A stretch of DNA of 64,000 nucleotides from Acanthornis magna (lineage: Eukaryota; Chordata; Aves; Passeriformes; Acanthizidae): positions 17,590,001-17,654,000 of the forward strand of contig JAWUZG010000056.1 in assembly GCA_036785705.1 (NCBI GenBank), in the 5' to 3' direction. The translations under genes were made by a program, and so were the position numbers. The notes under the pieces were generated by a model, which saw only the letters and a program-made list of their open reading frames with translations, did not search any database and was not told where the DNA came from. This document shows, in pieces, positions 50,113-61,950 of the stretch; positions within the stretch are counted from its first letter, which is position 1; each line of letters starts with the position of its first letter.

Positions 50113-53100
50113 TAAAAATCTGGGTGGTGGCAGGGAGAGACATATTCTGTCTGCTCCATCTTTTGTTTGGATCTAGTTGCCATAGAAACTCTAAGATCAG
50201 TTTTGACAGACTAAAATACTACAAATTACACTGTCGGATGACCTCATTACACAGGGCTGGCACGTTGGATTGCAACATTGCTGAAAGGAAAAGCGTGAAC
50301 ACTGCAGGAATTTCTGCTCCATGGAAAAATGTTATTTTTGGATTCTTCAGGAAGGCGTGCACATAAAACCACTGGTTCCCTGGTGAGTGACTGGTCCCCG
50401 AGACCAGAACAACTTTCATCTTAATTTTTGGTTGTGGTGGGTGATGTCATATTTGGCCATACATTTCCTTAAGCTGCAACTGGCATCTCACTGAGAAAGA
50501 CCTTCATGTTTTCCTGTTGAACACTGAGGCAACTGATTTCTTACAGGAAGACTGACAGAATGAGTGGTTTTTTCTTCCTTTTTTGGTGTCATCTGCTACC
50601 TGCGTGCCTTGGTATTGATACAGCTGGCATTGGTTTTGTGATTTTTTACCTTCCTGATCAATTAAGAAGCATTGAGCTATGCCTTGCGTCTCAAAACTGG
50701 TTCATGCTGGAAACAAATTCCCCTTTAATTCCTCAGCAGTGTGGTTTGGGATGTATTCTCAGTTGCAACAGGAGGTCTCTGCTGCATGGAGACAACTGTG
50801 ACATCTCAGGTTGCTCTGGCTTCTCCTTCCATCCTGTTTCTGTGCTGATTTGGGCCTTGCTTGAAGACATTTCACAGTTTGACTCACGGAAATGTATTTT
50901 GCAACTTTATCACCGTGTAGTAAAAGGCATGTTTAGTACGAGGTTTTATTTAGGCCCATTTATATGTTGGTATTATTTGTACACAGGGAGACAATGTATG
51001 TGAGTTGGCAAACAGTTTAGCCATTCTGTTTTTCTTCTAGTCAAAAATATTACTCTTGCTATATCTAATCTAGAGTTGTAAATTGCGGCAGAGGTACAAA
51101 TCCAAAACAAACATTCTGAAGAATTTGAATAGAGTAGAGCCCCAATTTCCATTTCAGTTCTCTCTCTGTTGTCCAATTTGTTAAACTCAAGTGGTCCCAT
51201 GTGCGAGTAGCATGACTGCCAGAAGCACTCTCCAGCCATCTGCTTTTTTGGTAAGTTTTTGATTATTTCTCTGTCCAGTTTTCTATCCAAAATTAGAACT
51301 GGCAACTCAATTGGTTGATTAATATTGTATTTTTTATCATTTAACATTTTCAGCTTATGGCTAGGAAATGTCAGCAAGGTCATAAAAAGCAAAAGAAATA
51401 AACTTTCCTCCTGAAGTCCAACTGTACCGTGGTAGAACTTTTTTACCACGTTGTTTCAGCCCTTCAAGAGCAGCAAGAGAAATTGAATAGGAAAAGTGTT
51501 ATTGTTTGTGGGTAACACCAAACTGGAGGGAAGAGACAAAACAGCCTGGATTAATCTGATGAGCTGTCTTGGAAGTGTGAAGAACTGCCAGGCACCGATA
51601 GAGGCTTTCACAGGAGAGCTGAACTTAGAGCCAGCACTGCATTTAAGCTTGAGCTAGGAGATCAGAAGGAACCATTGGATCTTTTGGAGTCTGTGGTTTC
51701 TTTGGGCTGAACTGTAGGGTTTAACACTCTGTAGTGAAGGGGAAGTTGACTCTGAAGGAGGCAGCCCAGAGGACTTCTGAGTCCTAGGGCATGTTGTGGG
51801 CAGAGTCCTTCTGTGTTCGTCCAGCTTCAAGGTTTCCGTTCACAATTTGCATCAGTTGACAGAAACTGAAAGGCTTTAGATGTTTAAAGCAGAAATTCTA
51901 CTGGAAACCCTGTGAGACAAGCAGAGGGTGAATGAGAACTCTGGGTCATTGCTCTTCTATTTATTGCATTTAACTCCCCAGTACATGACATGGTGCTTTT
52001 GGATCAGAGCGTGCTGGGTGTGTCCGAGGTGGGAGCCAGAGGAGGCAGAAATAGATGTGTCCTGTAGTGCAGACTTGGCCAGTGAGATTGCATGAGAAAC
52101 AGTAACTTAGTATTCATTTGTTTGGGTTTTTTTCCCTTTTTAAATCAATTCTGTCAGAATTTTGATCCAGCAGCATCTTGGGAGGTGTAACAGGTTTGCA
52201 GCATAGTGGTTGACACCTCAGGTGCCACCTGCAGAGGGTTGGTGTTTCCAGCATCACCTCAAACTGCAGGGGATGGCTGAGGAAGGGAAGGGCTCTTTGG
52301 TGCAGGCTCACCTTGAGAAATTCTGATGTTATTCGGGGGGAGGGTGCCTGGTCCCTGACAAAACCTCTCAGTCCTTACATTCATCCTTGGTGCTTTTCTG
52401 ACTGTGTAGACAAAGGTAAAATGCTTCTTACAGGTCATAAAGTCCTCTGGAAACGGAACTCCTTTTGCATTTCCAGAATTGCCCCGTGATTGGGTGGGAG
52501 ACATTGGTTTTTGTGGCAGTATTATGCAGAAAATCAGAAGTTGAGCAGACTCTGGTGGTGTCAGGGCTGCTGCTGAGGGAGGGCAGCTCTGCCCTGCTCA
52601 GTGTGGCTGTGCTGGAGCTCTCCGTGCTCAGCTGATGGCCAGAGTGCTCAGGGCTGGCAGAGAGACAGGGAGAGGCAGGCACTGCCCAAATACACAAATA
52701 CTCAACACATCAAAAATATTTTTCAATTGTAAAGGAGGAGGGGAATAATTTAGCAAGTGGGGATGTGGTGGGAGCCAGCCAGGCTGGGCTTTGCTAATAT
52801 CTGAACTAGGCTGTTGAAAAATGTTCTAAATCCACCAGAAGATCCTGAAAGTTCAGCTCTCCTCAGTTTAAGTTAGTGGTGACAGGATTGGGCCCTCTAT
52901 TGCCTTTTTATGTGGTGTTAAAAATTACTTTCCCATATTTCCAAAGCCGTTGTTGAATCTTTTCAAAGCACATTGAGAAATAGTTGTGTGCATTACTCAA
53001 ACTACTTGTCCATATGTACAACAGGGTAATACAGTATATGGGCTTTCCCCTTTTGTTTGGCTTCTGCAAAAAGGTGACAAACTAAAAATCTTTCATCCTC

Positions 53101-53654
53101 TCCCCACTTTGATTTTTTTCCAGGTAAAATGATGGCAGACATGCTCAGCTCAGTTCCATATAACATATTGCTTACTGGAATAACCAATTTAGTTCTCTGC
53201 CCTTTTACTGTAAACTTGGGCTTGTTTTTATGTATTTGTGATTTCCTTTAAACCATTTATAAACAGGTTAGAAATACCATTTCAAGACTCTATTAATAAT
53301 CAGAGCTCTTTATATGGGGTCTTTAGGAACCTTTCTGTCTAGTAGGAACAAACTATGATAAACAAACACCTCCAAACTCTTCCTGCTGCACAAATATTCA
53401 CTGTATTGTTTTGTTATTCCTTAGAGCATTCTGCCTTTGGTCAAAATGTTATAGTCAGGGATTTAACTGGTAATTGTTATTTCCAGGAAGAATTTTTTTT
53501 TATTGTTCTTTTAGAGTACAAAAAAAGTCATTTTTGCAACAGCATTCATGTTGCATGAAAAAAAACCTTAAAATGTCGTTGGGCAATTGTGAGAGCTGGG
53601 ATGTTGGTGCCAGATGGCTGCAGGATGAAACCATCATCCTGCAGAGCCACGACA

Positions 53655-53722
53655 GTGATTCGCTGTCCTGGACTTGGTGACCTCCAGAGGTCCCTTTACA
53701 CCTAAATTATTTTATGATCCTA
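53655..53722 (+). mobile_element. CR1 LINE remnant, extreme 3' end
   Basis: CTTGGTGACCTCCAGAGGTC, CCTTTACACCTAAATTATTT and TATGATCCT match the last bases of a sense-oriented CR1 (consensus-like ggtcccttccaacctaaattattctatgattct). Only about 65 bp is left. Confidence 0.8.
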
Positions 53723-56700
53723 GAAGGTTCCCTGTGCTGCTCTGGCACTTGGGCTCCTGTGTGAGCAGATTCATCTCACTGCACCTGCAGAAAACTGAGG
53801 GAAAAGACCTGAGGATTTGTGCAGTTAGCAGTGAAGGGCTGGGAAAAGTTCAAACTGGCCTAAAGGAGCAGCAGGATTGTGTGATGGGAAGTGCTGGTGG
53901 GAAGGAGAAGGGAGAGGAGGTTGTGGGACAGAGCCTTCAGCAGCATGGAGCTGTTAGAGCAGCTCAGCTCTGTCCCTGTGCTCCCCCAAAATGGCTTTGG
54001 CTGTGTCACACCTCACCTGTCCCAGGCAGGATGTATGGACACGATCTTTGAGCTGTGGTGTCAGTAACAGAATTTTCTGAGTTCTGAGAGGTTCAGACTG
54101 TTCACCTGTACTTAACTCTGAGTGTCTCCTTGGACAGAAGGCTGGAAAATCCCTGAATAGTGCTGGAACATCTGAGTGCCTTGTGACAGCACTGCGGAGT
54201 CGGGGGTGTCACCCAAGAAATGATCTCCCAGAGCTGGAGGAGTTCAGCAACAATGAACATTTTCTTTCTTCCCTCTAAATGCAAAATTCAGGCACCGACT
54301 TCTCTGCTGTGATAACCTTTTCATGAACTGTCCTGGCTCTTAGGCTTTCACCTGTTCAAATAAATGACATTTATTAAAAAACCCCAGTCACAATAACACC
54401 AAACCCGTATTGTTTTAGGGCATAAATCTACCACTTCAATTGCAGGAGCCTGTCAGTGAATTTCTGACACCAAGTTATGTTATTTAATGAGTGCTATTAG
54501 GTAGTTCTGTCACTTAATAGGATTGAGGGTTGGAAATGCCATGTAATATCACTTCACTGGAGAAAAAATCAACAAACAGCCCTCACTAAAAACCTCGTGT
54601 TGCCTTTGAAGTCGGTCAGAGCTGCTGTCACTTCAGAGGGAACCTGCGGGGCTGTTTTCACTCCCATTTTAGGGGAGGCAACAGTTATTCTTGGCAATTT
54701 ACAGTAAGGGCACTCAAAAAAACTCTCCCACCATCTGACTGAGAGTGAGGAAGCAGAATAGTTATGGCAAAAGGGTCTTTGCAGCTCGTGTCCATAATCA
54801 TCATCTCATTGAAGGAAATGGGAACCCAGGCTCTGCCCATGGAAAAGCGCTAATGGCCATTATTGTCACGGGCTGTCATTTGCACTCAGGTGCCACCTGA
54901 AATCCCTGACTGAGGTCTGGGCTGCCTTATGTCCCAAGGAATTAGTGGGGGCTGGTTTTATCCTGACAGCTTGGTGGTGCTCACGGGGCCATCTGTGTCC
55001 CCGGTGCCCCCCTGGGTGTCCTCTGGATGAGGCTGCATCTCTATGGGAACAAGTGTCAGTGTGTTGTGCAAGAGGGTGACAGCAGCAGGAGAAAGCAGAT
55101 GGAGACTTGGCAGCACAAGTTCTGTTCCAGGTATTAGTTTGCACACCGAGACAGCCTAAATCCACCAGAGCTTTATCTCCTGGTGTTTCCCTTTGTAAGG
55201 AAAGAGGCTCTTTTCTGCAAAGATTCCCCGCCTCACTGGGAGAAAAAACACCAACTACAGGTACTACTGAAGAGTGCAGAGGGAGAAAATATCCTCCTCC
55301 CCTCTGGGCCTGGGGCTGAGCGTGGTTGGTGGCATGGTTTTCATCCAGAAAGTCAAATTCTCCCTTTGATGCTGGTGTGCAAAGTGTACCAAAGGAACCA
55401 ATGTGTCTCTGCTGCAGCTGAGCAACTGGAGTGGGGTTAAAACCAGAAAGATTAGATTCCCTTGGAAAATTCAATGGAAAAAGGGGTTTTTCCTTTCCTA
55501 TTAGTTTCACTTTTAAGTCCCTGAGAGGGTTCTGGGGTTAAACATGCTGTCAGTACATTCATGAGATTTTTCCTTGACTGGGCTTCCTGTGTTTGCAGTC
55601 CATGAACAGGTGACTGGTGCAAAGGATGGCTCTGTTCCTTAAATTCTCAATTACACATAGGATGCAGTCCATACCTTCTGGAGCCTGTGTGCAATGACAA
55701 ATAAACTCCTGAATAATTTGGAATTAGAGGAGCTACAACATGATATCCAAACCAGTTGTACTGGTTCAAATCTACCAAACTAGAGGGTGAAATGAGACAT
55801 GCTGGATAAATAGTGAAATATGTGTAATAAAAGAGCAATTAAAGACATCAAAACTGTTTAAAGCCATGGCTGTGGAGGGCCCATCCCACATGAGCTGATG
55901 GAAGGGCCCTGTGTGTGTACCTGGAGACAAGGAACATTCCAGCAGTGAAATACAGCTTCCCTGACATCCCTGACACAAGTCTCTCTCACCTCAGGGCAGT
56001 CAGGATTCCATCACAAATCCCACTGAGCCCATTTCAGGCTCCACAGGCTCCATGCAGTGGAAATGAAAAGTCCCATACAATGGATTCAGTGTTTCCAAAG
56101 GGATCTGGGAGCTGGGAAGTCGATGTTCTTTGGTCCTAAGCTGTACTTCGGGGGTTAAGATACACTCAACTTTTTCCTGTAACAAATCAGATTTGTCATT
56201 ACTTGAAAAAGTGCTGATAGAAACCTAGGGAGAAGTTAAATCCTCTACAAAACTTCATGAAATAATACCAATGGCAATGTTTAAAAAGTGAATTAGTCTG
56301 CAATATCTTTATTTCTTCCCTTATTTCAACTGTTTTCCTGCGTGTGGCAGGTTTTGGCAGTAAAGCTGGATCTAGGGATGGAGGGTCTTTCAAAGACAGA
56401 ACTTTTGCATTTCGTTTTAGATTATTGTTTTGCAGATCTTCAGTTATTCAGATTTCTGTGGGGCTCTTAATTAGTAGGTGTCCAGTTCAAAGAGTTTCCA
56501 GGTCTGGAAAGTCCCCAAGTTTCTTTTGGGGAGAAGAGTGTGTTAGGTAAAAAATGGATTTGTCAAGAGTATTAAGTGTGTGCTCTATTGCAGTTGAAGA
56601 CAGGCTGCATAAAACTTGTCCTGTGGGTCAAAATAATGTGTGTATGGAGAGAGGGAAGTGAAATCCCAGGGTTTGACTCCTCAGCATAAAGGAGGTTTAT

Positions 56701-58857
56701 TAAGTGCAGATCTTTTTTTTCACATGGACATTGGGATCTGAATAGAAAGTGCCCAGCTAAGCTCAGTGAAGTCCTGCTGGGATAGATCATTTTTGGAATA
56801 ATCCAAATGTGACTTGGGCCAGCTCTATGTGTTCAGGAAGCTGCACAGGTCCCTGGTTCAAACCAGACCACGTTTTAAGGGATTTTCTGTGTAAAGAATT
56901 GCAATGTGCAACCTCCGTGTGAAATCGTTGCACAAATAGCTCCGGTGTAGGGATATCCAGATTGAACATACATCTCTTCCCTCTGATTAATTTATTTTTG
57001 CACTCATGGACCCCTGAAATCTTGAGGGCAAGCAGTTTCCCATTGGGAAATGCTTATGCAAAGAATGAAATGGAGAAATGAGTGAAGGGTGATGGAGGAG
57101 CTGCTCGCCTGCACTGACAGAGTTAACACTCCTCACATCACCCAAGTGCCAGCACAAACCTTCTGCCTGCTTACACTGTGGCCATTCATATTTTGACACA
57201 GATTTTGGTTCTTTCATCTCGGAAAGCAATTAGTGTGTCCAGTAAATCAAAACCACAGCCGTGCGAGGCCTCGCCCTGACGGGACCACCTTGATAAAACC
57301 ACACTTAATGCGATTCTAATTCTGAAACACGTGTTGATAAGGAGCTGAGATTTCAGTGTCCTCTGTGAAACATCATCCTTGTACTTCAGAGACTTCGAAC
57401 ACATGTCCAGTGTGTCCCCATGGGGTGTGAGGGAATCTCACCTCCTGCTGGGAAAGGCACGAGGGGGAGCCGTCCAGCAGCGAGTGGCAGCGTCACTGAG
57501 CTGCGCCTGTGTCTGAGTGCTGCCAAGGCTTTGTTCCTTCCTTCATCCTGAAAAACCATTCAGGAGCTTTCAATGGGGCTTTAAAAGTGTGGCATGAGCT
57601 GATGCAGCACAGTGAACCAATGGGAATCTGAGAGAATGGAATATGGGAGTATTCTGTAGAACTGAGCATTCCTGAACACTGACAATTATCTTCTTTTAAA
57701 TCTCCAAATTTCTTATGTTTCTCTTTCGGAGTCTCCTTCTGCTTAAAAAGAAGAACTGCTTTGGAAAAGGAGTAAAATGCCCAGAGGGCAGTTGATGGTG
57801 GTGTGTCCAGGAGGTGTTCCCAAAAGCAAGTGAGGCCTGTGTTAGATGGTCACTTCTTCCTGAAATAGAGTCTGCTCTTGGCACAACAGAAAGCCCATCC
57901 CACTCTCTTCATCTGCCAGATGTTTGTTGCTGCTGCCTCCCTTGGTCCAGCATCAGTCTGGAAGGCAATGACCTGGATCAGAAAACTGATCCTGCTACAA
58001 ACTACTGGACTATAAATAAATAAGTCCCCGAGTTGGATTTATGCCAGGCTGAAGTGCCTCTGCAACTTGCAGCACATAGGAACAAAAGTCAGGAAAGAAC
58101 CTTTATAATTTGCCTTTAAATATCCAGGTGGGAGCCATGCTAAGGAACGAATCACAGGAAGTTTGACTTCTTTCCCCAAAAGGACCTACTCCCTGCCCTG
58201 GTCCCTTTGCCAAGGAGTGTCCACAGCCTCTCCCCGGAGCGGTTCCTCACGCAGGAGCTGCTCTGCTTTAGCTTTTTTTCCGTGGGCTCAGGCTGGGAGA
58301 GACAGGTTCCTTCACATTCTGCTGGATCTGCATGAGAACAGCCTTCAGGAAGAACGTGGGACACCACAGGCTTCCCATGGGACAGCTCTGGTGTGGGAAC
58401 CCTGACCAATGCTCCCAAAGGTTCTGGTGCCTTCCCACCCCTCGGGAGTTTCAGTTCTTGGGATGTTGGAGAGGTTGGAGGCCATTTGTAGCTTGTGTGT
58501 TGGGGAGCAGCACTTGTGCAAATGAGTTTTCCTAGATAACCAGGAAATTTGGAATCTTCTGGGATTCCTGGGTGGAAAGACTTTAGATATTTATTTATTT
58601 TTCCTTTTGATGAAACACGGCAATGCACCTCCAACTCGTATCCTAAATAGGAAGGATTTAGATTTTGGAAGATTTTGTTCATATATTTTGTATAAAAGAC
58701 GCACAAAGATGAATTTGAACCTCCATCTCCTCCCAGACATCCCTGGCCATTGGTACATCCATATTAATGGACCGGTTTGGATTTTAAAAGATACGTGACT
58801 GATTTTTGGTTGTATTATAAGAGCGAGGTTCTGGTTACTCCAAATCCAGTGCCGATT
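53723..58857. other. Intergenic, no gene recognised
   Basis: About 5.1 kb. The longest open frames (54866-55510 and 58152-58706, both minus, 214 and 184 codons) have no recognisable domain and overlap open frames on the other strand. Repeat-free, fairly complex stretches near 54740-54890 and 57180-57320 are candidate regulatory segments (see findings). Confidence 0.5.
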
Positions 58858-58881
58858 CCACGTCACCCCCCGCTGACGTGG
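58858..58881. promoter_or_regulatory. Inverted pair of TGACGTGG sites
   Basis: CCACGTCA at 58858-58865 and TGACGTGG at 58874-58881 are perfect reverse complements, 8 bp apart across a C-rich spacer. TGACGTGG is the known UPRE core bound by ATF6/XBP1 and overlaps the CRE half-site TGACG. Whether it is functional is unknown. Confidence 0.5.
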
Positions 58882-60116
58882 GGTGGGGATGGCTGGTAGT
58901 GAGAGACCCCGAGCAGAGCAGAGCTTTCCCTGAGCCCAGAGCCATTGGGCTGAGCCTGCTGGGTCCATTCCAGCCAGCCTGCGTGATATTTCCTCTGGAG
59001 TTTCAATCGGATTAGATATTCATCTTCTCTTCCTGTTCCAAACTGTTGTTTAGTGCTGATGTGTCCTCTTAACCCACTGCCAAGTTCCAGCACTGTGCTG
59101 GTGAAGCCAGTCCTGCTCTGTGCTGGGTTTTTTGAACTTTGGGAGAAGTTTAACCCTTTGTCTCCATTGAAAGCAGTGCAATGTTTTCCCTAAATCTTTT
59201 AATGGCTTTAGGAATTGCAGCACTGCAGCCACTGAAAGGCCAAGCTCAGGAGCCCAAGGCAGCTCCAGACCCTCTTCCCTCTGCAAGGTGCAGAGTGACT
59301 GTTTGGAATCTCTTTGGGAATGTCTGCAATAGAAAGGGTTAATTTTTCTCTGGCAATTTAATTGGCAAAAATGGTTCATAAATGGCTATTGTTTTCCAAA
59401 AGGAGCAGATTTCTCGTGCTGTTGGGTTTTTAAATCCTTGGAGATACAATATATACATACACCACACTTGGTTATCCACATCGACTTCATTTATTTGTGT
59501 TTGCCTGCTTAGTGCAAACTCATTACTTGCCAGGAAAGTCCTTTGTTGACACAAAAAGACACTGGGGAAATATAATTTTTTTTTACAATCAAGTCTTGTA
59601 TTCTTATAAAATGTTTCTCATTGGTAAAACAAAATAAAGAAGCCAGAAGCACTGGCACGCAGAAGTTCACAGCTTCTAATACAGTACATGTGTCATAGCA
59701 CAGCGTGGCCACCTAATGAGGAACGTAATCCATTTTAAAAGTCTAATAACAGGACAGCTCAATGACTTTGAAAAACTTTTAAAACTCATTGTCTGAGAGC
59801 ATGAGGATGAATAACGAATAAGCTGAAATGTATTTATCTTTAGAGCAATATGTTTTGTTCCTCTAAGTCCAAGCCTTTGATCCATTGAAAGGGCTCTGCT
59901 TGTTTCTAAGGCAGGGAGTTAGGAGTCAAACTGGAATTCAAACTTTAAACTTGGTAAAGGACCTGTATCTGCAAGAGCATTTTGCAATTAACAAAAAAAA
60001 AGTTGAAAATGCAGCAACCTGCTGCATCATTTGGAAAATGTACCCCTAGCAGACAGTTTAGATTCGGGGAGCAACCACACAGTTTCTGTTCAAAACCCTT
60101 TTTTGAATGTAAATTG
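58882..60116. other. Intergenic, no gene recognised
   Basis: About 1.2 kb of mixed to AT-rich sequence with no exon, RNA gene or repeat recognised. Confidence 0.55.
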
Positions 60117-60255
60117 CAGAATCCCAAAATGGTTTGGGTTGGAAGAGACCTTAAAGCTCATCTCCCACTGCTGCCATGGGGGTGTCACCTTCACTATCCC
60201 AGGTTCCACCTGGCCTTGGACACTTGCAGGACTGGGGAGGTCACAATGAGCTGTC
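60117..60255 (-). mobile_element. CR1 LINE fragment, minus strand
   Basis: CAGAATCCCAAAATGGTTTG, GGTTGGAAGAGACCTTAAAG, CTCATCTCCCACTGCTGCCA and CACCTGGCCTTGGACACTTG are the reverse complement of a CR1 3' end. The right boundary is approximate because the sequence diverges beyond CACTTGCAGGACTGGGGAGG. Confidence 0.9.
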
Positions 60256-61258
60256 CCACTCCCTCGGCTGGGAGTGCTGAGGAGGATGTGACGGCTGATC
60301 CCAAGGTCACAGCGCCCTTGCCCTGACAGGGAGCCCTGGGCTGGGGATGTGTGTAACATAGCACCCACTGTTCTGGAGCTGAGTGCTACTGGCTGCTACA
60401 TTTACAGAGAAGAAACACACTGCCTGCCAGAATTACATCAATTCCGCTGCTTTCCTATAGACTAAACCTCCCATTCAGGAGGTGGGATTACCTCATGCTC
60501 ACCTCTGCACCTGGGGAGCACTGGAGGCCAGCAGAGAGCTGCTGCTCCTGCAGCCTGCGCAGGGCACGAGTTCAGGGCAGGGGCACCGAGCTGCTCTGAG
60601 CTCTGCTTTGGGTTTGTGCGCTGCCCACAGCGAGCTCTGCCTGCCCCAGGTGGGGCTGGGCAAAGGGAGAGGGTCCCTGGGTGTGTCCCCAGCACAAACC
60701 TCGTGCTCTGGAGTGACTCTGTGCTGCCATGGGGTGCCCAAGCTGTCACCTGCCCACATCTCCCCCTGCTCGTGGGGAGTCCTGGGCACAGCGGGGGCGG
60801 CACAGGAGCTTTTCTGCAGGGAAGGTGCTCAGAGACAATAACAACCAGATCAACTTCTTTAATGAGAAGGGCCTTTTTGGCCCAAGCAGGGTTTTCACAG
60901 TCATTTTTTGTTTGTGTTAAAATTGGTTGATAGATTTTGAATCAGAATAACCTTTCAAGGAAAACAACAATCCATTTACCTTTCATGAAATAAAACTTTC
61001 TCCACTGTTCTAAGCAATGAAAACCAAAGCCATGACTATTCTTCCTATGGAACAGAAAGCTGACCTGTGATAAGGACCACTCTGTTTGCATTCTTATCTG
61101 CTCCATTTTCGCGAGGCATTTGAAGCTGAGTGATGTCAGGGGCAGCAGAAAATCAGGTCAGACTGTGAGACTTGCTGAATTTAGGGGCAGTGCTGCAAGG
61201 TCTTCTCTGAAAGCAGCGAAATACCCCGAGTGTCTCCACAGAGAGACTCTGTGTTTAG
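60256..61258. other. Intergenic, no gene recognised
   Basis: About 1 kb. GC-richer at 60480-60830 with open frames on both strands and in several registers at once, a base-composition effect. No family match. Confidence 0.55.
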
Positions 61259-61330
61259 TATTTCCTAAATGTCTGGAGGGGTATTTCCTAAATGTCAGGG
61301 TATTTCCTAAATGCCACCTAAATGCAGGTG
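61259..61330. repeat. Short tandem repeat, TATTTCCTAAATG unit
   Basis: TATTTCCTAAATGTC begins at 61259 and 61282, TATTTCCTAAATGCC at 61301, and a partial CCTAAATGC follows at about 61317. Spacing is 23, 19 and about 16 bp. Confidence 0.9.
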
Positions 61331-61685
61331 GCACATGTCTCCGGAGCCTTGCAGCTTTCCCAGCCATTCCGGCGGGTACTGGAGGATGCCCAATCCCTTC
61401 ACACTCATGGCACTGCTCTGCAATTTTTGGGAGCTGGTTTTCCAAGGGAAAGTTGTTTTTCATGATCTTATTTGTTTGGGTACCTGTGTCCCTCCTCCTG
61501 CCTGCTGAGGCTGTTCACCCAAAGGGATTTCCCACTCCCCAGGCTCTGTGGCACACAGGAGCTGCCCTGAGCAGGGACATGCTGGGATTTTTTTGGCTCT
61601 GCCGTGCTCTCACACCTTGCTGAACATCCCAGAATCCATGTGGCACTGAGGCATCGCTGTGTCTCGACCACAGGCTGTGTGTGGT

Positions 61686-61950
61686 GCACTGTTTTAGAAA
61701 TCTTTCTCTTCTTTCTCAGGGAGAACAGAGATAAGCTGCATTCTTGTACTTTTTTAATCTCTGTGTTTGGTACTAGGTGTTGTATAGCTGTGACCAATGG
61801 TTTTAGGAGGTGGATTCCCTGCTGACCAATAGTTGCTAGATTATTAATGGATATAGAAAGAGGTTTTTGTAAATAAAGTTCTCCTTTCGCCATCTTGGGT
61901 TCATCTGCCTGCTTTCTCTGCCAGCTTCTGCAAATCTCAGGAAATTTAAA
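61686..61950 (+). mobile_element. LTR-like interspersed repeat, copy B
   Basis: Matches the reverse complement of 17141-17406 from GCACTGTTTTAGAAATC to AGGAAATTTAAA. It carries AATAAA at about 61874 followed by a TC-rich stretch and CATCTTGGG, the layout of an LTR poly-A signal and R/U5. The sequences flanking copies A and B do not match, so about 265 bp is the mobile unit or its surviving part. No retroviral gene sequence is attached. Confidence 0.7.

Larger units (their letters stand above)
47991..53654. other. Intergenic, no gene recognised
   Basis: About 5.7 kb. Small repeats: a three-copy 12-bp repeat at 48887-48922 and a (TA/CA)n stretch at 50062-50112. Frames at 49092-49559 (+), 50560-51003 (+) and 50973-51449 (-) are open for 147-158 codons but look like chance. 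GC-richer at 52240-52700. Confidence 0.55.

Noticed and set aside
54866..55510. Minus-strand open frame of 214 codons
   Set aside because: No domain, signal or family resemblance, odd composition, and open frames on the opposite strand over the same bases; best seen as chance in GC-richer DNA.
55755..55785. tRNA-like B-box GGTTCAAATCT
   Set aside because: No matching A-box or cloverleaf can be built around it, and no Pol III terminator fits.
58152..58706. Minus-strand open frame of 184 codons
   Set aside because: No recognisable domain, opposite strand also open. No evidence for splicing or conservation.
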